Positions 16,453-25,900 of a DNA stretch of 45,242 bases are shown piece after piece. The first letter of the stretch is position 1. Every line of letters starts with the position of its first letter. This DNA is from Pseudomonadota bacterium (GTDB lineage Bacteria; Pseudomonadota; Alphaproteobacteria; Caulobacterales; Caulobacteraceae). The position numbers and the translations under genes are program-made. The stretch lies in the NCBI GenBank assembly GCA_021816155.1, contig JAKAZA010000012.1, positions 1-45,242 on the forward strand. The letters run 5' to 3'. The notes below the pieces were generated by a model. It had not been told where the DNA came from. It saw nothing but the letters and a program-made list of their open reading frames with translations, and did not search any database.

Positions 16453-17364
16453 TCACACGGTGCGCTGGGCCCGGTCTTTCTCGTTCGCGCCGCGGATCTG
16501 GCTGCGCGCCTGCTCCCACTGCTCGTCCGTCCAGTCGCGCAGCGCCGAGAAGCCGCCGCCGCCGGCCAGCCAGGCCCCGCCGTCGATGGCGATCGTCTGG
16601 CCGTTCACGTACTCGGACAGCGGGTGCAGCAGGTAGACAGCGAGGTTCGCGAGCTCCGGCATCCGGCCGACGCGCCCCATGGGATTGCTGGGCGACGACT
16701 CGTCCGCCGTGTCGCCAAGCCCGCGGCGATTGCCGGGATTGAGCCGCGCCCACGCGCCTTCCGTAGGGAAGGGACCGGGCGCGATGGCGTTGAAGCGGAT
16801 GCCCTTGGGCGCCCATTCGACCGCCAATGACTGGGTCATCACGTTGAGCCCCGCCTTGGACATCGCCGACGGCACCGTGAACGGGCCGCCGTGCCAGATC
16901 CAGGTGGTGAGGATCGAGACCACCGAGCCCTTCTTCTTCTCAGCGATCCAGCGCTTGCCGACTTCCTGCGAGACGAAGAACGAACCGCGGAAGACGATGT
17001 TGGTGATCGCGTCGAAGCCGCGCGGCGAGAGATCTTCGGTGCGGCTGATGAAGTTGCCAGCGGCGTTGTTGATCAGCCCGGTCAAGGCGCCCCCATCGGC
17101 CCAGCATTTGTCGACCATCTCATGGATCGCCTCGGGCACGCGGATGTCGCAGGCGACCGGAACGACCTTTCCGCCGTGCGCGTCCATCAGGTCCTTGGCG
17201 GCCTCCTCGAGCACGCCGCCGCGTCGCCCGCAGATGTAGACCTCGGCGCCGAGCATCAGCAGGCCCTCGGCCATCACCTTGCCCAACCCGGTCCCGCCGC
17301 CGGTCACCAGGATCCGCTGCCCCTTCATCGCATCTGGCTTGAACATCATGTCGTCGGGGGTCAT
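16453..17364 (-). CDS. SDR family oxidoreductase, 2,4-dienoyl-CoA-reductase-like
   Basis: A 303-aa short-chain dehydrogenase. The NAD(P)-binding motif TGGGTGLG is at 21-28 and NNAAG at 99-103. The catalytic segment reads PSAMSKAG with K170, so the Tyr four residues before the Lys is a Ser. That is typical of the 2,4-dienoyl-CoA reductase branch, and FNAIAPGPFPTEGA also fits that branch. These enzymes remove conjugated double bonds during beta-oxidation of polyunsaturated fatty acids. The ATG at 17364 has GGAAA upstream. It follows the MerR regulator by 28 nt on the same strand. A generic enoyl-CoA-type SDR is an alternative. Confidence 0.85.
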   Translation of the reverse strand: MTPDDMMFKPDAMKGQRILVTGGGTGLGKVMAEGLLMLGAEVYICGRRGGVLEEAAKDLMDAHGGKVVPVACDIRVPEAIHEMVDKCWADGGALTGLINNAAGNFISRTEDLSPRGFDAITNIVFRGSFFVSQEVGKRWIAEKKKGSVVSILTTWIWHGGPFTVPSAMSKAGLNVMTQSLAVEWAPKGIRFNAIAPGPFPTEGAWARLNPGNRRGLGDTADESSPSNPMGRVGRMPELANLAVYLLHPLSEYVNGQTIAIDGGAWLAGGGGFSALRDWTDEQWEQARSQIRGANEKDRAQRTV

Positions 17365-17392
17365 CGCAGGTTTCCTCGTAAATTTTTGACGG

Positions 17393-18103
17393 CTAGTCCG
17401 CGCCGGTCACGCTACGTCGGTCAAGGCCCGCGGCCCGCGCGTTCGTCTCGGCCACGAGGCCCAGCAGGATGCGCGTCCTGAGCAGCGTGATGAGATCGTT
17501 GATGATCTCGATGCCGGCCTGGCCGAGCCGCGCGGCGTCCTCGACCGTTCCGGAGCCGGCCAGACGGCCGTAGAAGCGCTCGATCTCGCGCCGGGCGAGC
17601 GGCTCGAGCGCTTCGGCGTAGACGGCGGCGTCCTCGGCGAAGAAGCCGGCGTCCGGATCGTACCCGGCCGCCTTGACACGGCCCCAGGCCTTGGCGATCG
17701 CCAGATCGAGCGCGCCGAGCGCGCCGTCTCGGACGGCGACGACGCCGTCGCGGATCAGGACCTCGAGCTCGGCGCGCTCAAGACCGGCTTCCACCGACGC
17801 CTGGGCCAGCGGGGTTGCGCCCCGCGCGACGCCCAGGCTCGCGGCCAGCATTCCCTCCAGGCCGGGCAGCGCCGCGATCTCGCCGGACGTCGGCCGGTCG
17901 AGCACCTGCTTGATGAAGCTGAGCGGCAGGTATCGCTCGCGCTGCAGACGCCGGATCACGCCAAGGCGCCGCACGTGCTCCTCGCCGTAGTCCGCGACGT
18001 TGGCTTTCGGCCGGCCCGGCTCGGGCAGGAGTCCGAGGCGGATGTAGTAGCGGATCGTCTCGCGCCCCACGCCGCTCCTGCGCTCAAGCTCGCGCATCTT
18101 CAT
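17393..18103 (-). CDS. MerR family transcriptional regulator
   Basis: A 236-aa regulator. An N-terminal MerR winged helix (residues about 1-70; MRELERRSGVGRETIRYYI, GLLPEPGRPKANVADYGEEH) is followed by a long helical effector domain without an obvious cysteine metal site. It is therefore unlikely to be a classical metal sensor. The start is ATG 18103; ATG 18097 is also possible. It sits between the ferritin-like gene (69 nt upstream) and the SDR (28 nt downstream), all on the minus strand. It is the natural candidate to regulate both; a dyad upstream of the ferritin-like gene could be its site. Confidence 0.85.
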   Translation of the reverse strand: MKMRELERRSGVGRETIRYYIRLGLLPEPGRPKANVADYGEEHVRRLGVIRRLQRERYLPLSFIKQVLDRPTSGEIAALPGLEGMLAASLGVARGATPLAQASVEAGLERAELEVLIRDGVVAVRDGALGALDLAIAKAWGRVKAAGYDPDAGFFAEDAAVYAEALEPLARREIERFYGRLAGSGTVEDAARLGQAGIEIINDLITLLRTRILLGLVAETNARAAGLDRRSVTGAD

Positions 18104-18172
18104 GGGCGGCGCGAGCCCTCTGCGCCGCCTTGTTCGGATCGGGCTCGGCAGGCCGAGCGGCTCCAGGGAGGA

Positions 18173-19264
18173 TCAGGCTGGCTCCAGAGCAGCGGCGCGG
18201 TCGACGACGCTCTGCACGTAACTGCGGCGCGCATCGAAGTCCCTGGCGATGGTGTCGTCCGCGTCCTGCAAAGCCTGAACATCGGCCTGGGCATAGCCGA
18301 TGATGCCCATCTGCTCATAGCCGTTGCGGATCGTCTCGCCCCAGAGGCCGATGTCCTTCACGATCGGCACGATGCGGGTGAAGAGCGACGAGCGGAACAT
18401 CTCCATGAAGCCCGAGTCGTACATGTGCTCGGCGCAGCGGGCGGGATCCAGGCCCAGCGTCTTCCACACCTCCACCGCGTCGAAGCGGTCGCGCATCAGG
18501 TAGCAGGCCTCGAGCAGAAACGCCTCGCGCTCGTCCCGCTCCTTCTGAGTCAGCTGCGGGTAGTAGTCGCGCAGGGCGAGACGGCCGAACGCAACGTGAC
18601 GGCTCTCATCCTGCATCACGTAGGCGTTGACCGCCGCCGCCAGCGGGTTCTGGGCGTGGTCGCGTATCTGCTGGAAGGCGGCGAGCGCCAGGCCTTCGAT
18701 CACCACCTGCATGCCGAGATAGGTCATGTCCCAGCGGGAATCGCGCAGCACCTGGTCGATCAGTTCCTGCAGCGGCGGCGTCATAGGATAGGCGACGCCG
18801 AACTTCTCCAGGAGCCGCTTGTAGCTTTCGACGTGGCGCGCCTCGTCGATCACCTGGGTCGAGGCGTAGAACTTCGAGTCGGTGTCCGGCACCTGGGTGA
18901 CGATCTTGGCCGCGCAGACCAGCGCGCCTTGCTCGCCCTGCATGAACTGGCTGATCTGCCAGCCCTGGAAGTGACGGCGCACGCGCGCCTTGTCCTTGGC
19001 CGACATGGCCTCGTATTCAGCCATGCCGCTGATCGGCAGCATCTCCTCGGGCAGCTGCTCCGGGTTGTCCTCGTCGAGTTCCTGGGACCAGTCGATCCGG
19101 GTCTCGGCGTTCCACTGCATCTCCACCCCTTTGCGGTAGAGACCCATCATCGTGGCGCGGCCCTCGTCGTAGTCCCAGTTGAAGGTGACGTCGAAATCCT
19201 GCGGCACCTTCCAGTGCGAGCCTTCGGGCGCGGGGAATGGATAGCGGTCTGCCAGCTTGGTCAT
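18173..19264 (-). CDS. Ferritin-like diiron domain protein (possible oxygenase/desaturase)
   Basis: A 363-aa helical protein with a full diiron ligand set for the ferritin/RNR-R2-like fold: E111 (MQGEQGALV), E141xxH144 (DEARHVE), E190 (IEGLALAAF) and E220xxH223 (DESRHVA). This size and pattern suit an oxygen-activating enzyme (R2-like oxidase, AurF-like N-oxygenase or acyl desaturase relative) rather than iron storage. The start is ATG 19264. The in-frame TTG at 19300 would put a 7-bp dyad (19284-19309) inside the coding region. It heads the ferritin-like, MerR, SDR run. The lipid-linked SDR hints at an acyl substrate, which is inference only. Confidence 0.8.
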   Translation of the reverse strand: MTKLADRYPFPAPEGSHWKVPQDFDVTFNWDYDEGRATMMGLYRKGVEMQWNAETRIDWSQELDEDNPEQLPEEMLPISGMAEYEAMSAKDKARVRRHFQGWQISQFMQGEQGALVCAAKIVTQVPDTDSKFYASTQVIDEARHVESYKRLLEKFGVAYPMTPPLQELIDQVLRDSRWDMTYLGMQVVIEGLALAAFQQIRDHAQNPLAAAVNAYVMQDESRHVAFGRLALRDYYPQLTQKERDEREAFLLEACYLMRDRFDAVEVWKTLGLDPARCAEHMYDSGFMEMFRSSLFTRIVPIVKDIGLWGETIRNGYEQMGIIGYAQADVQALQDADDTIARDFDARRSYVQSVVDRAAALEPA

Positions 19265-19283
19265 CTCTCGAGCGTCTCCCACG

Positions 19284-19309
19284 TACTCCGTCGCGAGCAA
19301 TGCGGAGTA
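19284..19309. promoter_or_regulatory. Inverted repeat upstream of the ferritin-like gene
   Basis: TACTCCG (19284-19290) and CGGAGTA (19303-19309) are perfect 7-bp arms separated by 12 nt, beginning 20 nt upstream of the ATG at 19264 (minus strand). The position overlaps where RNA polymerase or the ribosome would bind. It may be an operator for the adjacent MerR-family regulator (inference). Confidence 0.45.
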
Positions 19310-19385
19310 TCGCTACGCATAATGCGCCGGCTTGTGGGGATGGCAAGGGGCGCCGCGCGGCCCCCGTCCGGTGCGACGCGCAGGC

Positions 19386-20189
19386 TCAATCGACCCGTTC
19401 GATCAGCGCCATTGCGCCGGCAGGCGCCCGCACCTTCCCCTCGTGGATGATGAAGGCGTAGACGTCGCGGGGCGTCTGCGGCGCTGCGTGGCCCGCATCG
19501 ACGAGCGGCAGGTCCGGCGGCGCGCCGCCGGCGGCCCAGGTTTTCAGCCGATCGGCCCACGCGTCCAGCTCGGCTGGCGGATAGGCGGTCTCGATCTCGT
19601 CGCTGCCGGTCTGAAGGCGCGCGTAGACGAAGTCGGTCGTCAGGTCCGCGATCTCGGGGTAGGCTGCGTGGCGGGCGTAGACATTGGCGATCCCGCATTT
19701 GCGCAACAGCGCCAGATAGGCCGGCGTGCAGAAGCTGGCGTGACGCGGCTCCAGCGCGTGCCGGACCTGCACGCCCTCGACCTCCCTCGGCAGTAGCTCG
19801 AGGAAAGCCTCCAGGTCGGCCGCGTCGAACCTCTTCGTGTGCGGCAGCTGCCAGAACACCGGTCCCAGCCGCTCGCCGAGTTCGGCGACGCCCTGGGCGA
19901 AGTAGCGCTCGAGCGACTCGCCCGCGGTGGCCAGCTCGCGCCGATTGGTCGTGAACCTTGAGCCCTTGACGGTGAAGACGAAGCCGTCCGGCGTCTCGTC
20001 GCGCCATTTCTTCCAGGTGTCGCGCTTGAAGGTCGAATAGTACGCGCCGTTGATCTCGATCGCGGTCAGGCGTCGGCTGGCGTATCCCAGTTCGTCCTTC
20101 TGCCTGAGCGTGGGAGGGTAGAAGACCCCGCGCCACGGCTCGAAAGTCCAGCCGCCGACGCCGATCCGCACCTTGCCGGTGGACGCCAT
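19386..20189 (-). CDS. DUF72 family protein (YecE-like)
   Basis: A 267-aa DUF72 protein, a TIM-barrel-like family of unknown function. It shows the characteristic openings VRIGVGGWTFEPWRGVFYP and EINGAYYSTF, the internal FWQLPHTKRF, and the closing DVYAFIIHEGKVRAPAGA. The ATG at 20189 follows GAGAGGGCG; the in-frame ATG at 20264 adds an unlikely Cys-rich tail. It is divergent from the RND efflux operon across a 154-nt gap that may hold both promoters. No catalytic claim can be made. Confidence 0.85.
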   Translation of the reverse strand: MASTGKVRIGVGGWTFEPWRGVFYPPTLRQKDELGYASRRLTAIEINGAYYSTFKRDTWKKWRDETPDGFVFTVKGSRFTTNRRELATAGESLERYFAQGVAELGERLGPVFWQLPHTKRFDAADLEAFLELLPREVEGVQVRHALEPRHASFCTPAYLALLRKCGIANVYARHAAYPEIADLTTDFVYARLQTGSDEIETAYPPAELDAWADRLKTWAAGGAPPDLPLVDAGHAAPQTPRDVYAFIIHEGKVRAPAGAMALIERVD

Positions 20190-20343
20190 TTCGCCCTCTC
20201 GAACTGCGCCGGCCCGCGTGCAGACCAGCGCGACATCGCCGCAGCAGGCGAGCATGAGCATCAATTAAGGTGAATTCGCACGGCCTCATGGCTATGTCAT
20301 GCCCGCGCTTGGGGTGGCGCGCGCAGGATCGCCTTATCATCCA

Positions 20344-21855
20344 ATGATTCGACGTCTGCTGACGGGGCCGACGGTGAGGCTTAGCCGCGGGGTCACGACG
20401 GTGCTTGCGGGCGCGTCGGCGCTCGCCCTGGCGGCATGCGCAGCCGGTATCCGGAAGCCGGACGTAACGTTGCCCGCGGCCTACGAAGCGCCCGCCGGAA
20501 CGCAGACGCTGACGCCAGGGGCGCTCGACCGTTGGTGGCTGATCTTCGGCGACGACGAGCTGAACGGACTGGAGAACGAGGCGCTGCGGGCCAGCCCCGA
20601 CGCCAAGACCCAGACGGCGCGGCTGCGCGAGGCGATGGCCACGCGGGATTCGACTATCTGGCAGACCTATCCGAGCGGCGACTTCACCGGCTCGGTGGCC
20701 CGCGAGCACACGGCTCCGATCGGGGCCCTGCCCTCCGCCCTCGCACCCATCGGCGGCACGACCGAGAACTATTTCGGCAACTTCAAGGTAAGCTGGGAAG
20801 TCGATTTCCTCGGCGCGCTGCGAGACGCGCGGCGCCAGGCGCGGCTCGACTACGCCGCCGCCCGCTTCAACGTCGAGAGCGCCCGGGCCAGCCTCGTGGC
20901 CAACGTGGCCGACAGCTACTTCCAGGCTCGCGGCTTGGCCATCCAGCTGGCTGACGCGGAAGAGACGCTGAAGATCGAGTCTCAGCTCTACAAGGTGGCC
21001 GTCACCAAGGTGAAGCTCGGCCTCAGCGCCACGTCCGACGCCGATGAGATCGCCGGCAGCCTGGCTCTGGCGAGGTCGCAGGTCGATGGTTTGCAGGCTC
21101 AGGAGCACGCCGCCCAACGCACGTTGCTGATCCTGGTCGGGCGGGGAACCGATCCGGTGGAGAGCCTGCCGCTGGCCGCCGACGTGCCCGATCCCCCGCC
21201 CTTGCCCAAGGCCCTCCCGGGCGAGATCCTGGTCCGGCGCCCCGATGTGCGCGAAGCCGAGGCGCGGATGCGCTCCGCCGTGATCCGCACCAAGCTGGTC
21301 AAGGAAGAGCTCTTCCCGAACATCACCCTCACCCCGGCCCTCGGGATCGCCCACCAAGTGGCGCCGGGCGTGGGTGTGGCGAGCCTCGTGCCGCTGGTTC
21401 TGTTTCCGCAGACGCAGACGATCAACACCGACTACTGGTCGTACGGCGCCGGCGTCGACCAGCCGGTGCTGGACATCCCGCGCCTTCTCGCCGACGCCAA
21501 GGCCCAGAGCGCGGTCGCCGAGCAGGCGGTGGTCGCCTACGAGCAGGCGGTGCAGAGCGCTTACGGCGACGCCGAGAACGCGCTCGTCGAGCTCGCATCC
21601 GATGAGCGGCGCATCAAGATGCTTCAGGAAGGCGAGGCGCGCTCGCGCCGCGCCTACGACGCCGAGCGAATTCGCTACGCCAGGGGGTTGGACGACGTGA
21701 CCGCAGTACTGTCTGCCGAGCAGGACTGGGAGAGCAACCGCTCGCAGCTAACCGCCGAGCGGGTGCAAGCGTTGCGCCGCGCCGTGCAGACCTACAAGGC
21801 GCTTGGCGGCGGGTGGGACTATCAGATGCTGAAACCGGCCGCCCGAACGCCATGA
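20344..21855 (+). CDS. RND efflux outer-membrane lipoprotein (NodT/OprM family)
   Basis: A 503-aa outer-membrane factor. The N-terminus has a lipoprotein signal with lipobox LAAC (LALAACAAG), so it should be lipid-anchored in the outer membrane. The body has the duplicated OEP helical repeat of TolC-like channels (DFTGSVAREH, SWEVDFLGALRDARRQA, VANVADSYFQ; second half ILVRRPDVREAEARMRSAV, YGDAENALVEL). It gives the exit duct for the pump encoded downstream. The ATG at 20344 is preferred over the earlier in-frame start because it directly precedes a basic signal-peptide n-region. Its stop overlaps the adaptor start (ATGA). Confidence 0.93.
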   Translation: MIRRLLTGPTVRLSRGVTTVLAGASALALAACAAGIRKPDVTLPAAYEAPAGTQTLTPGALDRWWLIFGDDELNGLENEALRASPDAKTQTARLREAMATRDSTIWQTYPSGDFTGSVAREHTAPIGALPSALAPIGGTTENYFGNFKVSWEVDFLGALRDARRQARLDYAAARFNVESARASLVANVADSYFQARGLAIQLADAEETLKIESQLYKVAVTKVKLGLSATSDADEIAGSLALARSQVDGLQAQEHAAQRTLLILVGRGTDPVESLPLAADVPDPPPLPKALPGEILVRRPDVREAEARMRSAVIRTKLVKEELFPNITLTPALGIAHQVAPGVGVASLVPLVLFPQTQTINTDYWSYGAGVDQPVLDIPRLLADAKAQSAVAEQAVVAYEQAVQSAYGDAENALVELASDERRIKMLQEGEARSRRAYDAERIRYARGLDDVTAVLSAEQDWESNRSQLTAERVQALRRAVQTYKALGGGWDYQMLKPAARTP

Positions 21856-22955
21856 ATCGGGAAATGCGAACATTGGCCGTCGCAGCGGGGCTCGCCGCTG
21901 CGGCAGCGCTTGGCCTCGCCGCCTGTGGCGGCAACCCCCAGCCCACGCCGGCCCCCAGGGCCGAGGCGCGCACCGTGACCGTGGTGCGCGTCGAGATGCG
22001 GCCGATCTCCGGCGGCCTCGTCACATCCGGACTGCTGGCCCCGCAGCAGCAGGTGGAGATCAGTCCCGATCTCGCCGGCTACCGCGTCTCGAAGCTCTAC
22101 GTCGACGAAGGCCAGTGGGTGCGCGCCGGCCAGCCTCTGGCGGAGATGGACGGCTCGATTCTTCAGGCCGAGCTCGACGAGCAGCTCGCGCAAGTTGCGG
22201 CTCTGAGGGCCACCGCGCAGGCACGTCAGGCCGAAGCGGCGCGCGTGGAGGGGCTGGACGCGAAAGGCGTGCTGGCCGCCGAGCAGGTGCAGGACCGCGT
22301 TTTCGCCGCCGCCAACGCCCGCGCCGGCGTCACCGCCCAGCTGGCCGCAGCGCGGGAGATTCAGACCCGGCTGGCGCACATGGTCATCCGCGCGCCTGTC
22401 GACGGGCTCATCATCACCCGCAACGTCGATCTCGGCGACATCTCCGGCGCCGGGACGGCGCCTTGGTTCGTGATGGCCGAGGGCGGAGAGATAGAGCTCC
22501 TGGCGGAGGTGGGCGAGTCGGACTTCGACAAGATGCGCCCGGGGCTGCCGGCGACCGTGACGCTCGCGGATGACGCCACCGTGCAGGGCGTCGTGCGCCT
22601 GGTCAGCCCCCGCATAGACGCCCAGAACCGGCTCGGCACGGTGCGCATCAGCCTGCCGATACGCCCCGACATCCGTTCCGGAGGCTACGCGCGGGCCAGC
22701 TTCACCAACATCAGCCACCCGGTCAGGGCTGTGCCCGAGACCGCCGTGCGGTATGACGCCAATGGTGCGTCCGTGATGGTGGTGGGCGCCGACGGCAAGG
22801 TGAGTCTGGTCCCGGTGCATACGGGCGACCACGGCGGCGGCTATGTCGAGCTCTTGACCGGCCCGCCTCCCGGCACTGTCGTGGTGGCGAAGGCCGCCGC
22901 GCAGCTGCTGCCCGGCGACATCGTCAAACCCGACTGGAACACGGGGGGCTCGTGA
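21852..22955 (+). CDS. RND efflux periplasmic adaptor (membrane fusion protein), lipoprotein
   Basis: A 367-aa HlyD/AcrA-type adaptor with a lipobox (GLAACGGN). A lipoyl/barrel-sandwich half (SGLLAPQQQVEISPDLAGYRV, YVDEGQWVRAGQPLAEMD) is followed by an alpha-hairpin of Ala/Gln-rich heptads (about residues 110-165). The return lipoyl half is VIRAPVDGLIITRNVDLGD, and a beta-barrel domain follows. It bridges the inner-membrane pump and the outer-membrane channel. The ATG overlaps the stop of the channel gene by 4 nt (ATGA), and its own stop overlaps the pump start (GTGA), so the three are translationally coupled. Substrate unknown. Confidence 0.93.
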   Translation: MNREMRTLAVAAGLAAAAALGLAACGGNPQPTPAPRAEARTVTVVRVEMRPISGGLVTSGLLAPQQQVEISPDLAGYRVSKLYVDEGQWVRAGQPLAEMDGSILQAELDEQLAQVAALRATAQARQAEAARVEGLDAKGVLAAEQVQDRVFAAANARAGVTAQLAAAREIQTRLAHMVIRAPVDGLIITRNVDLGDISGAGTAPWFVMAEGGEIELLAEVGESDFDKMRPGLPATVTLADDATVQGVVRLVSPRIDAQNRLGTVRISLPIRPDIRSGGYARASFTNISHPVRAVPETAVRYDANGASVMVVGADGKVSLVPVHTGDHGGGYVELLTGPPPGTVVVAKAAAQLLPGDIVKPDWNTGGS

Positions 22956-25900
22956 GCCTGCTCCACCCCGGCGCCGGCGGCAGGGCCAGCTCCACACGGC
23001 AGCTGCGGGTCTCCGCCTGGGCGATCCGCAACCCGACGCCCGTGGCGCTGCTGTTCATAGCGCTCGTGATCGCGGGCCTGCTCAGCTACGTCTCGCTCCC
23101 GATCAAGAACTACCCCGACGTGGACTTCCCCGTCGTGATCGTGACGATCACCCAGTCCGGCGCCTCGCCCGCGCAGCTGAAGACGCAGGTCACGAAGCCC
23201 GTCGAGGACGCGGTCGCGACAGAACCCGACATCGAGGCGATCGCCTCCGACGTGACCCAGGGCGTGTCGTCGACGCGCATCCAGTTCAACATGGGCACCA
23301 ACATGCTCAAGGCGACGGACGACATCCGCGCCAAGATCGATGAGGTGCGCGCCCAACTGCCGCATGGGATCGACCCGCCGACCGTCACTCGCTTCGACTT
23401 CTCCGACCAGCCGATCGACACCTATGCCGTCTCGGCGGCGCCCGGGCGCTCGCTGTCCGACGCTCAATTGTCATGGATCGTCGACAACGACGTGGCGCGG
23501 ACGCTGCAAGGGGCCAGCGGCGTCGGTGAGGTCGACCGCGTTGGCGGGGTCGACCGCGAAATCAACGTCATCATCGACCCTGCGCGCATGGCCGCGCAGG
23601 GCGTGACGGCGCCCGAGATCAACCAGGCGCTGGCCAACGTCAGCGAGGACGCGGCGGGCGGCCGCATCGACGTGGGAGGGCGCGAGCAGACCCTGCGCGT
23701 GCTGGGCGCGGCCACGACGGTCGCCCAGATCCGCAATCTGACGCTGCCGACGGGCGACGGGCGGTTCGTCAAGCTCTCGGACGTTGCGGACGTGGGCGAC
23801 GGCACGGCCGAGGTGCGCACGGAGGCCTACTTCGACGGCCGGCCAGTGGTCGCCTTCCAGGTCACCAAGACCAAGGAGGCGAGCGACGTCACCACTGAGG
23901 ATGCGGTCGACAAGGCTCTGCACGACATGGTCTACGGCGCGCCCGCGAGCTTCGGCTCGCCCGCCATGCCGCCGACGCACCCCGAGCTCCGCTTCGTGAA
24001 GATCGTGTCGCAGGTGGACTCGACCCGCGCCGGCTACGCCGCGACCCGCGAGACGCTTCTCGAGGGCATGGCGCTGGCGGCAATCGTCGTCTGGCTGTTC
24101 CTGCGCGACTGGCGCGCCACGGCGGTCACGGCGGTGGCCATGCCCGTGTCCCTGATCCCGGTGTTCGCATTCATGGCGATGGCGGGGTTCAGCCTCGACA
24201 TGGTCTCGCTGCTGGCGCTGACGCTGGTCATCGGCATCCTCGTCGATGACGCGATCGTCGAGATCGAGAACATCGAGAAGCGGGTGCACACCGGCATGCG
24301 GCCGTACGCGGCCGCGATGGAGGGCGCCGACCAGATTGGACTGGCCGTGGTCGCGACCACCGCCGCCATCGTCGTCGTGTTCACACCGGTGTCGTTCATG
24401 CCCGGCATCCCAGGTCAGTTCTTCAAGGAATTCGGCCTCACCGTGTCAGTTGCGGTGCTGTTCTCGCTGGTGGTGGCGCGGCTCCTGACCCCGCTGCTAG
24501 CCGCCTATTTCCTGAAGCCGAAGCCGCCCAGGAAGCGCGCGCCCTTGCCGGCGCTCTACACCAAGACGCTGCACTGGGCGCTGGACCACCGCATCGTCTC
24601 GGTCGCGCTCGGCGGCTTCATCTTCTTTCTGTCGGTGTTCCTGGCCGTCGCTGTGGTGCCAAAGGGCCTGCAGCCGGAGCCGAACCCGAACTGGTACCAA
24701 GTCGATGTCGAGACCCCGCCGGGTTCGACCATCTCCGACACCCGCGAAGCGCTCACCCAGGTTTCGGCGCTGCTCGCCAGGCAGTCCGAAACCAAGCACG
24801 TGTTCACCGCCATCGGCGGCGGCGGCGGCGGCGACAACCCCGGGTCCACCACGGTCTCGGGGGTGAACCAGGCGGTGGCCGTGGCGGTGCTGCACGCGCA
24901 CCGCGACGCGACCGTGGCGCAGATCCGCGACCGCCTGCGCCCTGAGCTGCACGCGATCCCCGACGCCCGCGTCACCTTCGAAGGCAACGGATTCGGCGGC
25001 TCCACGATCAACGTGGTGCTGACCAGCGACACCGGCGAGGGCCTGCAGGCCGCCGCGTTGGAGCTGCAGCGCGAGATGGCGACGGTCCCCAGCCTCGCCG
25101 ACCCGCGCCCGGCCACCTCGCCGCCCGCACCGGAGGTGGTGATTCGGCCGCGGCCCGACGACGCTGCGCGGCTCGGCGTCAGCGCCGACACCATCGCCGA
25201 GGTGGCCCGCGTCGCCACCGTCGGCGACATCGACGCCAACGTCGCCAAGCTCGACATCGGCGACCGGCGCATCCCGATTCGGGTGCGGCTGCCAGCGAGC
25301 GCCAGATCGAGTCTGCCGACTCTGCGCGACCTGCGCCTGCCCACCGCCACCGGGGGGCTGACCACGCTCGGGAGCGTCGCCGACATCTACTTCCAGGCCG
25401 GCCCGGCGGAAATCACCCGCTACAACCGCCGCGACGACATCATCGTGCTGGGCGACCTGACCAACGGCGCGGCCATGAGCGACGCCAACCGGGACGTCGC
25501 CCGGCTCCCCATCATGCGTCACCTGCCGCCCGGCGTGACGCAGGAGAACGACTTCGGCAACCAGCAGGCGCAGAACCAACTCTTCTCGGGCTTCGGCATC
25601 GCGCTGTTCGCCGGCATCGGGCTCGTCTACGGCGTGATGGTGCTGTTGTTCGGCAGCTTCTTCAAACCGGTGACAATTCTCTCGGCGCTGCCGCTCTCGC
25701 TGGCCGGCGCATTCGTCGCGCTGCTCATCTGGCGTTCAGAGCTGTCGATCCCGTCAATGATCGGCCTGTTCATGCTGATGGGCATCGCCGCCAAGAACTC
25801 GATCCTGCTGGTCGAGTACGCGATCGAGCGCGAGCGTGACGGCGCGAGCCAGCGCGAGGCGCTGCTCGAGGCGACGCGCGAGCGGGCGCGGCCCATCATG

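Noticed and set aside
16453..17364. SDR apparently lacking its catalytic Tyr
   Set aside because: Ser at this place with a conserved Lys is normal for 2,4-dienoyl-CoA-reductase-type SDRs, so it is not a defect.
24815..24840. Run of glycine codons in the RND pump, possible frameshift
   Set aside because: The reading frame is continuous and conserved RND motifs follow on both sides.
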